From NCBI RefSeq assembly GCF_022869805.1, contig NZ_CP094974.1, positions 4,650,001-4,714,000 of the forward strand: 64,000 nucleotides of DNA, read 5' to 3'. This document shows, piece after piece, positions 34,113 through 43,000 of this stretch. Under the pieces are notes generated by a model. That model saw only the letters and a program-made list of their open reading frames with translations. It was not told the DNA's origin and did not search any database. The stretch comes from Halosolutus halophilus. GTDB taxonomy: Archaea; Halobacteriota; Halobacteria; Halobacteriales; Natrialbaceae. The position numbers and the translations under genes are program-made. Numbering within the stretch: the first letter of the stretch is position 1; the number at the start of each line of letters is the position of its first letter.

Positions 34113-34490
34113 ATGGCTCCCGATTCGGACCCGAACTCGACCCCGACGGACGCCGAAGCCGCCTGCTTCGAGGCCGGCATCAAGTTCGGTTCGCTCTACC
34201 ACCAGTTCGCCGGCACCCCGATCTCGCCCGAGAGCGCGCCGAGTCTCGCGACCGCGATCGAGGAGTCGATCGAGAATCAGCCCCACTGTACCGAGGTGAC
34301 GGTCGACGTCCGGGACGACGAACTGGCCGCGGCACTCGCGGAGGCGACCGCGGACTACACCGAACTGACGGGCCGCTTTCTCGAGGTCGAGATCATCGTC
34401 GAGTACGAGGGCTGTGAGGTCGTTACGCGCATGGAAATGGAAGACGGGTATCCGCTGATGCGACTCGAGTCGGTTCGCGGGCGAGAATAA
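34113..34490 (+). CDS. mptD: Archaeal dihydroneopterin aldolase (MptD family)
   Basis: 125 residues from ATG 34113. Typical haloarchaeal MptD sequence: EAACFEAGIKFGSLYHQFAG (substrate pocket), AIEESIENQPHCTEVTVDV, DYTELTGRFLEVEIIVEYEG and MEMEDGYPLMRLE. It cleaves dihydroneopterin to the hydroxymethyl pterin used for archaeal folates. It is divergent from azf, whose start lies 150 bases upstream on the other strand. An in-frame ATG at 34080 is a weaker start. Confidence 0.85.
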   Translation: MAPDSDPNSTPTDAEAACFEAGIKFGSLYHQFAGTPISPESAPSLATAIEESIENQPHCTEVTVDVRDDELAAALAEATADYTELTGRFLEVEIIVEYEGCEVVTRMEMEDGYPLMRLESVRGRE

Positions 34491-34615
34491 CGGACCGGCG
34501 CCCTACTGAGGGGCGTTCCCGTCACACGCTATACGAACGGCGATGCTGTGCCGGGGCACCTGTTTCCGGAATCCTGCAACCGACTCCCCTCGCGGGGAGA
34601 CCGACGCCTCGCGGC

Positions 34616-34771
34616 TCAGGAGTTCCGCTGAACCGCTTCCCGTTCCGGTTCGTCGAGGGCATATCCGCCTCCATCCCCATCCCCATTCCCATCGTCGTCC
34701 GGATTACTACAGCCGGCAAGAACGACGGTTGTGACGGTGGTAGACGCGGCCAGGAACCGTCTCCGTTCCAT
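34616..34771 (-). CDS. Short 51-residue lipoprotein
   Basis: ATG 34771. Tat-type signal ERRRFLAASTTVTTVVLAGC with a lipobox at Cys-22, then a Gly/Asp linker and only about 20 more residues (YALDEPEREAVQRNS). That is a complete export and lipidation signal with almost no mature domain, so it is either a genuine micro-lipoprotein or the 5' stump of a truncated gene. The promoter-like CAATATGGAACG lies at the start. Confidence 0.55.
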   Translation of the reverse strand: MERRRFLAASTTVTTVVLAGCSNPDDDGNGDGDGGGYALDEPEREAVQRNS

Positions 34772-35116
34772 ATTGCTACTTGGTAACGTATGGCAATAAA
34801 TCGTGGGGTGTGATCGTTCTTCGCCCGCGAACCGATACCCCGATCCGATCGAAATGGCGACGGCTGAGCGGATCGGTTCTGACGCAGTTTGGGGCCGACT
34901 CGGACTGGCAAGAGGCTCCAGTTTTCGCCACGAAGCGACCGTGCCCGATCGAACCCGCATCGAGCACCGGGGATTCGACGTCCAGTCGTTCGACGTCCTG
35001 GGACAACTACCCTTTCGAAATTCGATCGTCGATCGGCCGATATCAACTCTCTTGCGCCGGTTTTCACTTTCACTTTCGGGCTACCTTTTAACCCCGGTCC
35101 CCGTGAAGGCAAGGAC
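34772..35116. other. Spacer before the DUF5790 gene
   Basis: 345 bases without a gene. CTTTTAACC at 35088-35096 is the likely TATA region for the gene at 35117. Confidence 0.5.
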
Positions 35117-35560
35117 ATGAGTCAAGCGACACTCGGCGACGACGACGAACTGTTCGGCGAAGCGGCCAACGAGATGCGCGAGGACGTCGAATCCTCGCTC
35201 GCAGCGGCCTGGGACGCACTGCCGACCGCCGACGACGTCTGGGAGACCGACGCGGACAACGTCCTGGGCGTGCTCAACGGGCTCAACTCCGCGCTGGACG
35301 CCGGAGACGCCGAGGATCACCTCCGGGACGCCAAGAAGTGGTTCACGATGGGCCAGCGGGCTGACGCCTTCGACGACGCCGACGACCTCGAGGAAGAGAT
35401 CGGCGATCTCGAGGACGCAATCACGGACATCGCCGCGGCGGGCGAGCAGGTCGGCGATCTCACGTCGACGATCCCGGCACTTCGGAGTACGCTCGAGGAC
35501 GCCGGACCAGCCGCCGAGGACGAGGCCGACGGAGCGGACGCGGCGGAGGAAGACGAGTAA
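35117..35560 (+). CDS. DUF5790-like haloarchaeal protein
   Basis: 147 residues. SQATLGDDDELFGEAANEMR, ADDVWETDADNVLGVLNGL, and HLRDAKKWFTMGQRADAF match the conserved haloarchaeal family I recall as DUF5790. Mostly helical, with predicted coiled-coil (DLEEEIGDLEDAITDIAAAG) at about 92-115, then an acidic tail. It is cytoplasmic with no signal. Well conserved among Halobacteria, yet the function is unknown. Leaderless expression is likely. Confidence 0.8.
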   Translation: MSQATLGDDDELFGEAANEMREDVESSLAAAWDALPTADDVWETDADNVLGVLNGLNSALDAGDAEDHLRDAKKWFTMGQRADAFDDADDLEEEIGDLEDAITDIAAAGEQVGDLTSTIPALRSTLEDAGPAAEDEADGADAAEEDE

Positions 35561-35611
35561 CGACCGAACTCGGTTTCTCCCTCGTCGGTACCGCGCCCAT
35601 TCTCCTCGTCG

Positions 35612-36349
35612 CTATCGACGCTCGGGCCGCGAGACGTCGCGCTCGACGATCGTTTCGAGGAGTCTCACGAGCGCGTCCGCCGCCAGTTCGAGCAACTCTT
35701 CGCCGCGTCGTTCGTCGCCGTTGCCCGGATCGCCGACCACGCCGTTGTCGGTAAACTCCGCCGCGTCGTAGGCCAGGTTCGTGTGACTCGTCCACTCGCC
35801 CCAGCCGTCGGCTCGCCCCTCCTGTGCGGCCTCGATCCGGTCCTCACGGATCAGTTCCGGGTCGACGTGGCGCAGCAGCGCCGTCTCGAGCGGGCCGCCG
35901 TGGCCCATATCGGCCGAGTGCTCACCGACGGCCTCGAACCAGGTGAACGGCACGGCGTACGCCGCCCCCGACCGCGTCAGGTTCCCCCCGACTTCCCGCA
36001 GCGCGTCGACGTTCCCGCCGTGGCCGTTGACGAGGACGACCCGCTCGAACCCGTGGTGAGCGAGACTCTCGACGGCTTCGCGGACGTAGCTCCGGAAGGT
36101 GTCCTCCGAGACCCACATCGTCCCGGGGAACTGGCGGTGTTCCTCGGCGATCCCGATCGGAATCGCCGGGGCCCGGACGACCTCGCGATCGGTTCGATCG
36201 ACGGCGGCGTCGGTGACGGCTTCGGCCCCGATCACGTCCGTCCCGAGCGGCGCGTGAGGGCCGTGCTGTTCCGTGCTGCCGACGGGGACGACCGCGAGGT
36301 CGGTATCGACGTCTCGCACGTCGGTCCACGTCGCGTCGGAGAGGTCCAT
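35612..36349 (-). CDS. Creatininase-family amidohydrolase (ArfB-like)
   Basis: 245 residues from ATG 36349 (ATG 36376 adds nine). Metal motifs: VPVGSTEQHGPHAPLGTD (Glu, His, Asp ligands), FERVVLVNGHGGNVDALREV (His) and ADMGHGGPLETALL (Glu). Archaeal members include ArfB, the formamide hydrolase of the riboflavin/F420 pathway, and this is a plausible role here, but creatinine or other amidohydrolase activity cannot be excluded. It is divergent from the DUF5789 gene. Confidence 0.85.
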   Translation of the reverse strand: MDLSDATWTDVRDVDTDLAVVPVGSTEQHGPHAPLGTDVIGAEAVTDAAVDRTDREVVRAPAIPIGIAEEHRQFPGTMWVSEDTFRSYVREAVESLAHHGFERVVLVNGHGGNVDALREVGGNLTRSGAAYAVPFTWFEAVGEHSADMGHGGPLETALLRHVDPELIREDRIEAAQEGRADGWGEWTSHTNLAYDAAEFTDNGVVGDPGNGDERRGEELLELAADALVRLLETIVERDVSRPERR

Positions 36350-36492
36350 AGATGAGTGCTCCGACCGTGTGGACATGAAACTCCCGGTGGCCGTAGCGGG
36401 TCGTCGGTGGCTGGTTCAGCGGCGTCATCGACGTGCCCACGGTGGCGTGCGCAGGGCCAACCTGTTTTAACGACCTCACTCAGTATCCACCC

Positions 36493-36837
36493 ATGAGTGA
36501 CGAAAACCGCGAACTCGGTGTCGAACTCGGCGACTTGGAAGACGAACTCGAGAGTCAGGAGTATCCCGTCAGTCAGGACGATCTGCTCGACGAGTACGGG
36601 GACGAGCGGATCGGCATGGGCGAGGAGACGATGACCCTCGAAGAACTCATCGGGCCGCTGAACGAAGACGAGTACCGGGACTACGGCGAGATCGAGCAGG
36701 CGATCATGAACATGGTGAGCGACGAGGCGATCGGTCGGAAGAACTACAGCGATCGGACGCCGCCGGCGGCGGGCGAAGACAGGCAGAACGAGGGGGCACC
36801 GGACCAGGAGGGACAGCGCGAGCAGGAGTCGTTCTGA
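36493..36837 (+). CDS. DUF5789-like haloarchaeal protein
   Basis: 114 residues. SDENRELGVELGDLEDELES, YPVSQDDLLDEYGDERIG, TLEELIGPLNEDEYRDYGEI and AIMNMVSDEAIGRKNYSDR follow the conserved family annotated DUF5789, related in part to DUF2795. Cytoplasmic, helical and strongly acidic. TATA-like TTTTAACG lies about 27 bases upstream. Function unknown. Confidence 0.8.
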   Translation: MSDENRELGVELGDLEDELESQEYPVSQDDLLDEYGDERIGMGEETMTLEELIGPLNEDEYRDYGEIEQAIMNMVSDEAIGRKNYSDRTPPAAGEDRQNEGAPDQEGQREQESF

Positions 36838-36895
36838 CCGTCTGCGCGATCGGGAGACGGGGCCTCGGCTGCCCGATGGGCCGTTAGCGGCTAGA

Positions 36896-38965
36896 TTAGT
36901 CGTCGTCGCCGATGTCCACGTCCACTTCGGTCCGCGCCTGCCTGCGCTGGGCGCGTTCGATGAACTCCTGTGGCAACTCGTCGATTTCGCCCGCCTGGAC
37001 GCCCCAGAGGTGCGAGTAGAGGCCGTCGTTGGCCAGCAGTTCCTCGTGAGTCCCCCGCTCGACGATCTCGCCGTCCTCGAGGACGACGATCTGATCGGCG
37101 TCCTTGATCGTAGAGAGCCGGTGGGCGATCGCGAACGTCGTTCGATCCGCGGCGAGGTCGTCGATCGATCGCTGGATGAGCATCTCCGTCTCGGTGTCGA
37201 CGTCGCTCGTGGCCTCGTCCAAGATCAGGATGTCGGGGTCTTTGAGGATCGCACGCGCGATAGAGATGCGCTGGCGCTGGCCGCCCGAGAGTTTGACGCC
37301 GCGTTCGCCGACCTCAGTGTCGTATCCCTCCGGCAAGTTCTGGATGAACTCGTGTGCCTCGGCCATCTTCGCCGCCTCGATCACCTCCTCGCGGCTGGCG
37401 TCGAAGGTGCCGTACGTGATGTTCTCCTCGACGGTGCCGTAGAACAGGAACGTGTCCTGGCTGACGTAGCCGATCGCCTGCCTGAGACTGGGCAGTGTCA
37501 CGTTCCGGATGTCCTGTCCATCGATCCGGATCGCGCCCTCGTCGACGTCGTACAGCCGCAACAGGAGCTTCAGCACTGTGGACTTGCCGGCTCCCGTTGG
37601 ACCGACGAGCGCGAGCGTCTCGCCCCCATCGACCGTGACGTCGACGTCCTCGATGATCGTCTTCCCATCGTCTCCCGAGTCGCGATGCTCCTCGCTCACG
37701 GGTCGTCCCTCCCCGTTTGCGTCTCCGAGGTCCTCACTTCGTTCGGACCTCGCTTCGCTCGACCGGTCCGAGGCGCGTGGCGCCTCGCTGTCGTAGCTGA
37801 ACGTGACGTCGTCGTACTCGACGCGACCCTCCGTGACCTCGAGTTCGGTCGCGTCGGGGTTTTCCGCGATTCGCGCCGGTTCGTCCATCAGCCCGAACGT
37901 CCGCGCGCTCGAGGCGCGGGCGCGCTGGTACATGTTGATGATCTGCCCGAATTGCGCCATCGGCCAGATGAACCGCTGGGTGAGCAGGATGAAGGTGACG
38001 AACTCCCCGAGTGCCAGCGGTTCGGTGAAGATCCACGGGGCCTCCCCCTCGGCCGAGAGCACCCACAGGCCGCCGATGAGGAACGTGGCGACGAAGCCGA
38101 TCCCCGCGAGGACGCGCAGCCCGGGAAAGAACTTGATCCGGGTCTCGATGGCGTCCCAGTTGGCGTCGAAGTACTCCTGCGAGACGTCGTCGACGCGATC
38201 GGATTCGTACGACTCCGTGTTGCTCGATTTGATGACCGTGATCCCGCCGAGGTTGTTCTCCAGCCGCGAGTTGACCCTGCCGACCGTCGATCGCACCTCG
38301 GCGTACTTCGGCTGGATGATCTTGATGAAGTAGTACGTGAAGAGGCCGATCAGCGGCACGGGCAGCAGCGCCACGAGCGCGAGTTGCCAGTTGAAGTAGA
38401 AGAGGACGCCCGCGATCCCGAGCACCATCACGACCAGTCGGAACAGGGAGTTCATCCCGTCGTTGAGGAAGCGCTCTAATCGGTTGACGTCGTTCGAGAG
38501 GATCGACATCATCTCGCCGGTCTGTTTGTCGGCGAAGAAGTCCATGTTCAGCCGCTGCATCTTGTCGTAGGTGTCGGTTCGGATGTCGTGTTGGATGTTC
38601 TGTGCGAAGGAGTTGAATCCCCAGTTACGCACCCAGTGGAACAGCGCAGCGCCGAAGAACGCGCCCGCGATCAGGCCGACGGTAAGGAGGAGTTGCTCCT
38701 GCGGGTCCGCGGGGACGAACGCCGCCGGAACGAACCAGATGTCGGCGAACGCTTTCTCCTGGCGAAAGATCGCGTCGACGGCAAAGCCCAGCAAAATCGG
38801 CGGAACGAGGTCGAGCAGTCGCGCGAAGACGCTCGCGACGACGCCGACGATTGCAGAGTTCCGGTAGGTCCGTCCGTACTCGAAGAACAGCCGCTTCATC
38901 GGATTCTCGATTTTCTCGCGCTGTTCCTCGAACGGATCGTCTTTCTCCCAGTCGACGCCGCTCAT
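36896..38965 (-). CDS. ABC exporter, fused permease/ATPase, with in-frame insert
   Basis: 689 residues. The N-terminal half has six membrane helices (about 35-340; family piece FFADKQTGEMMSILSNDVNR). The ATPase half has Walker A GPTGAGKST, Q-loop YVSQDTFLFYGT, signature LSGGQRQR, Walker B ILILDEATSD and the H-loop AHRLSTI, all intact. It is a type IV (B-type) exporter of lipids or drugs. Between FSYDS and EDVDVTV, where the family has about 5 residues, sits a 40-residue polar insert (ASDRSSEARSERSED...) encoded by palindromic repeat DNA. It lies on the surface before Walker A, so function is likely retained. Confidence 0.92.
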   Translation of the reverse strand: MSGVDWEKDDPFEEQREKIENPMKRLFFEYGRTYRNSAIVGVVASVFARLLDLVPPILLGFAVDAIFRQEKAFADIWFVPAAFVPADPQEQLLLTVGLIAGAFFGAALFHWVRNWGFNSFAQNIQHDIRTDTYDKMQRLNMDFFADKQTGEMMSILSNDVNRLERFLNDGMNSLFRLVVMVLGIAGVLFYFNWQLALVALLPVPLIGLFTYYFIKIIQPKYAEVRSTVGRVNSRLENNLGGITVIKSSNTESYESDRVDDVSQEYFDANWDAIETRIKFFPGLRVLAGIGFVATFLIGGLWVLSAEGEAPWIFTEPLALGEFVTFILLTQRFIWPMAQFGQIINMYQRARASSARTFGLMDEPARIAENPDATELEVTEGRVEYDDVTFSYDSEAPRASDRSSEARSERSEDLGDANGEGRPVSEEHRDSGDDGKTIIEDVDVTVDGGETLALVGPTGAGKSTVLKLLLRLYDVDEGAIRIDGQDIRNVTLPSLRQAIGYVSQDTFLFYGTVEENITYGTFDASREEVIEAAKMAEAHEFIQNLPEGYDTEVGERGVKLSGGQRQRISIARAILKDPDILILDEATSDVDTETEMLIQRSIDDLAADRTTFAIAHRLSTIKDADQIVVLEDGEIVERGTHEELLANDGLYSHLWGVQAGEIDELPQEFIERAQRRQARTEVDVDIGDDD
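37660..37795. repeat. Palindromic repeat insertion inside the ABC exporter gene
   Basis: Contains dyads such as GTCCGAACGAAGTGAGGAC (read on minus) and GAGGCGCGTGGCGCCTC. The SERSE-encoding core resembles the 39-bp repeats at 30435 and 30516 (AGCGAACGGAGTGAGCG). It keeps the reading frame. Confidence 0.7.
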
Positions 38966-39002
38966 TACCAGCGCCTCGGGGGCCGTCGCAAATAAGAGTT
39001 TG

Positions 39003-39611
39003 CTACGAATCGAAATAGGTCGGTTCGGCGATCGATCGGGCCCCGACGACCGACTCGCTCGCGTCCGCGCGTGGCTCCTGCGGGATAATCGTCCCGACGC
39101 TCACCTCGTTCGACTCGAGGTCGATCTCGACCTCGTCGCCGACCTCGATCCCCGTCTCGTTCGCGTAGCCGCGTGGGACCTCGAGCACCCACTTCGCTTC
39201 GCCGGAGTACTGGAGTTCCTCGCCGTCCTCGCCGGGTTCGGGGGCCCGCGCGTGTTCGATCGTCGTCACCGTCCGATCGGCGTCGATGAAGATGATGTCG
39301 ATGTCGAAATCCATCTCCCGCATGACGTAGGTGCGCTCCTCTTCGTCCTCGTGTACGAACAGCATCCCGGTTCCCGATTCGAGGGAGTCGTGGTCGCTCA
39401 GGCCAGTGTAGCGTTCCCCTGGCGTATCCGCGACTTCGACCTCGACGACTGCCTTGGGTTCGTCCTCGTCGGTGTCGTCGTCGACGACGCGCACCTCGCC
39501 CTCGTCTGCAGTCCACGGCGCGGAGACGATGCCGCTCTGGACGAGGAGGACGAGGACGACCGAACAGGCTGCGATCACGAGCAACCCTTTCCAGACGCGT
39601 TCGAGGGCCAT
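39003..39611 (-). CDS. DUF192 protein, membrane-anchored
   Basis: 202 residues. One N-terminal membrane helix (GLLVIAACSVVLVLLVQSGI) anchors an extracytoplasmic DUF192 domain (about 50-175) with ERYTGLSDHDSLESGTGMLF, the conserved YVMREMDFDIDIIFIDAD and WVLEVPRGYANETGIEVGD. The fold is a small beta barrel; function is unknown, though it is often linked to envelope stress. It begins 26 bases before tRNA-Val on the other strand, and its end is 37 bases from the ABC exporter start. Confidence 0.85.
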   Translation of the reverse strand: MALERVWKGLLVIAACSVVLVLLVQSGIVSAPWTADEGEVRVVDDDTDEDEPKAVVEVEVADTPGERYTGLSDHDSLESGTGMLFVHEDEEERTYVMREMDFDIDIIFIDADRTVTTIEHARAPEPGEDGEELQYSGEAKWVLEVPRGYANETGIEVGDEVEIDLESNEVSVGTIIPQEPRADASESVVGARSIAEPTYFDS

Positions 39612-39673
39612 GCCGAATAGCTGCCACGCGAGAAAGTAAAGGTTATTCGGACGGGGGAACTCAGTCGAGATGC

Positions 39674-39747
39674 GGGCTCGTGGTCTAGCTGGTCATGACG
39701 CGGCCTTTACAAGGCCGAGGTCGGCGGTTCGAACCCGCCCGAGCCCA
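39674..39747 (+). tRNA. tRNA-Val (anticodon TAC)
   Basis: 74 nt, acceptor GGGCTCG/CGAGCCC with discriminator A. Anticodon stem CGGCC/GGCCG with loop TTTACAA gives TAC. T-arm GGCGGTTCGAACCCGCC. No intron. The last 21 bases recur twice downstream. Confidence 0.95.
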
Positions 39748-39847
39748 TATTCCTGCCGCGAACAACTCGTGAGCGGCAGAAATATGCCGCGAGAGGCGGT
39801 TCGAAGTAGACGAGACGCGCACAGCGAAGCGAGCACGTCTCGGCGTA

Positions 39848-39868
39848 GTTCGAACCCGCCCGAGCCCA
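39848..39868. repeat. Copy of the tRNA-Val 3' end (att-like), exact
   Basis: 21 bases identical to tRNA-Val 39727-39747 (GTTCGAACCCGCCCGAGCCC then A). Both tRNA and copy are followed by a similar hairpin (CTGCCGC...GCGGCAG at 39753-39779; CTGTCGC...GCGATAG at 39874-39900). Confidence 0.85.
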
Positions 39869-39900
39869 CTTTGCTGTCGCGAACGATCCGTGAGCGATAG

Positions 39901-39921
39901 GGTCGAACCCGCCCGGGCCCA
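39901..39921. repeat. Second copy of the tRNA-Val 3' end, two mismatches
   Basis: GGTCGAACCCGCCCGGGCCC then A. Third member of the tandem 3'-end series, immediately before the methyltransferase gene. Confidence 0.75.
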
Positions 39922-40052
39922 CGATCGGACCGATCGGCGATCGGTGAACGGGCAAATCGCGATCGATGGCCGAGCAGCGCACGATCGTGAGCGGGCCGAC
40001 CCTGCACCGCCGATGCCCCACGTTGATATGCGATCCGTGTGTCTGCCGACAC

Positions 40053-43000
40053 GTGACCCAGCAGCGGATTACTGCGGCGGACGTCCGGGGATGGACTTCG
40101 CTCCGGGATATCGCGGACGCGCTCGCGAAGCGTGGTCTCGAGTTCCGATCGACGCCCGGCGAGCGGACGCGCCTCGGGTGCCACGTTGCCGACGAGTTTT
40201 TCGGCCTCGTCGAAGCGGGGCCGGGCGAGTCGCCGTCGGAGTGCGGGCCCGAGCGCCGCGGTCGGCGGACGCATCTCGTCGCGACCCACGACTTCGAGTC
40301 GTTCACGTTCGTCACGCGGGATCGACGGAGGGCCGACCAGCAGCACGGTCGCATCACGTACCGGACGCTCACGTTCACGAAGGAGCAGTTCGGACGGGAG
40401 TGTGCGGAGACGGACGCGATCCTCGAGCGACTCAATGCGATCGAGGACGACTCGTCGACGGGGACGGGGGTCGCCGAGGCGCTCTTCGACACGCGAGCAG
40501 TCGTCGAGGCGTTCGCCCGACAGTTCGAGGCGTTACGGACCGACCTCGTGCAGGCGGTCGCTGGCATCCCGGACGATCGTGGCGACGCGAAGCGGCGATA
40601 CGTCCAGGTCGTTCTCGATCGGCTGCTCTTCCTCTCCTTTCTCCAGGCGAAGGGGCTGCTCGACGGGGACGAACGGTATCTCCACGAACGGCCCGCGACC
40701 GTCGTCGACGAGGGCGACGATCGGTACGAAGCGTTCTATCGGCCGCTCTGCTTCGACTATCTCGCGACGGACGATCAGGACCCTGCGTTCGGTACGCTCC
40801 CGCATCTCGACGGCGGGTTGTTCGCCGAGAGTCCGGTCGAACGGGAGTTCGACGACGCCAAACTGGGCGAGACACCGGCGGAGACCAACGCACTCTTCGA
40901 CGACGTGCTCGCGTTCCTGTCCGACTGGGAGTGGGACGTCGACGAACGGCTCGCCGTCGCTGGCCCGAAGACCCTCTCTCCGGCGATCCTGGGGCACATC
41001 TACGAGCAGACGGTCACCCAGAAGGACCTGGGCGCGTACTACACGCCCACGGAGATCACCGGCTTCATGGCGCGCCGGACGATCCATCCCTCCCTCGTCG
41101 ATCGGCTCAACGAGACCGTCGAGGCGGACTACGAGTCGATCGACGACGTCTTCGGCTTCACCGGGGACGGAGCCAGTGACGCCGACCCGATCGCAGACAG
41201 CGGAGCGACGACACCCCCGGTCCCGATCGAGACGGTGACGCCGGCTCACGTCGAGACGCTCTATCACGACGTGCTGATGGACACGCGAGTCCTGGATCCG
41301 GCAGTCGGGAGTGGGGCGTTCTTGCTCGCTGCCCAGGAGGTGTTGCTGGACGTCTCGGTGCAGTGTCTCGAGTTCTTCCGGCGACTCGACCGCGAGGGGC
41401 GCGGCCGGGACCTCGACGCCCGAACCCGGGACGAACTGGCGGCGATCGAATCCGGTGCGGGGAGCGTCTCGTTGTACGCGAAGCGGGCGATCGTTCGCAA
41501 CGCCCTCTACGGCGTGGACGTCGACGACGGGGCGGTCGAGATCTGTAAGCGCCGCCTCTGGCTGTCGATGGTCGCGGACATCGAAGGCGATCCGGGTGAC
41601 GTCGAACCGCTGCCCGACGTCGACGCCAGTATTCGACAGGGGAACTCCCTCGTCGGGGTCACCGACCTCGTCGACGACCGGGACGGGGGCGCGCCGCTCA
41701 CGATCGACGGGGGCGAGGCCGGCGAGAGCGCCCGGGACACGGTGGCGGCGCCCGTCGAGGACGAGGCGATCGATCGGGCCGAGACGACGGAGGGCGACGA
41801 GAGCGCCCGGCGCGAAGCGGCAGCGCGTCGACTGTTCTCGTCCCGCGAGGAATTCGACGACCGAGTGCTGGCGGACTTCCACGACGCGGGCATCGAGGAC
41901 TTCACGCGTGACGACCTCGCGGACCACTCCCCGTTTCACTGGCCGCTCGAATTTCCGGCGGTGTACGCCGAGGGCGGCTTCGACGTCGTCATCGGCAATC
42001 CGCCCTGGGACGTCGTCGCACCCAACCGAGAGGAGTACTTCACGACGTTCGACGAACTGTTTCGAACGCGGCCGCCGTCCGAGAAAGACGCCGTCCAGGA
42101 GCGACTCCTGGCCGACCCGTCGATCGCCGCCGGATGGGAGGCGTACCAGGAGAAAATGGCGACCCGCGCAGCGTACTTCAACGGCAGTTCGCAGTACGTC
42201 CTCCAGAACCCCGACGTCGGCGGGAGCGCCGTTGGGAACGAGAACGACCTCTCGATGCTGTTCCTGGAGCGCGTCTTCGAGGTGGCGAACGACGAGTCCT
42301 ACGTAGCCCAGATCCTTCCGGGGACCGTCTTCGTCGGGGCGGCAGGGGCGGACCTTCGAACGCACCTGCTGGACGCGACGACGCTCCAGCAGGTCGTCCT
42401 GTACGAGAACCGGGGTATCTTTCCGGACGTCGATACCCGGTACAAGTTCGGAATCGCCGTGTGCAAGAACAGCGGCCGCACCGAGCGATTCGAGACGATC
42501 TACCGGAGCGGCGACCTCGACGTGCTGGGACGCATCGACGAGTCGGCTGTCACCGTCCCCCGGGAGGTCCTGACCGAGTACTCGCCGAGTACGGGCCTGT
42601 TCCCGTTGCTCGAATCGGCGGCGCAGGTCGCGGTCCTCCGCACGCTCGTCGACCATCCACCGCTGGGCGACGACTCCCAGGGGTGGACGGTGACCCCGTA
42701 CCGGGAACTCGATCGCAACCAGGATCGGGACCGCTACGTCGAATCCGAAGCCGAGGGCGAGTACCCGGTCTACGGCGGGTCGAACGTCTACCAGTACAGT
42801 TACTCACCCGACGTCGTCGAGGACCTGGACGCACCGACGCTGTGGAGCGTCGGCGAAGACCGCGACCCGGAGCGCAGCGCCAAACGACGGATCCGGGAGA
42901 AAGCGTTCCGGTCGCGCGACCCCGAGATGGGACTCAAGAAGGCTATCTACGAGGCGTTCGACGGGACGGGGTCACAGAAGGCGTTCGTGAACGACCTCCT

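Noticed and set aside
39748-39960. CRISPR array
   Set aside because: Repeats follow tRNA-Val and consist of tRNA 3' ends with hairpins; there are only three, and spacers are neither equal nor unique in the CRISPR manner.
40533-42656. 707-codon minus-strand frame opposite the methyltransferase
   Set aside because: Shadow of the sense gene with repetitive Arg/Val/Asp composition and no motif.
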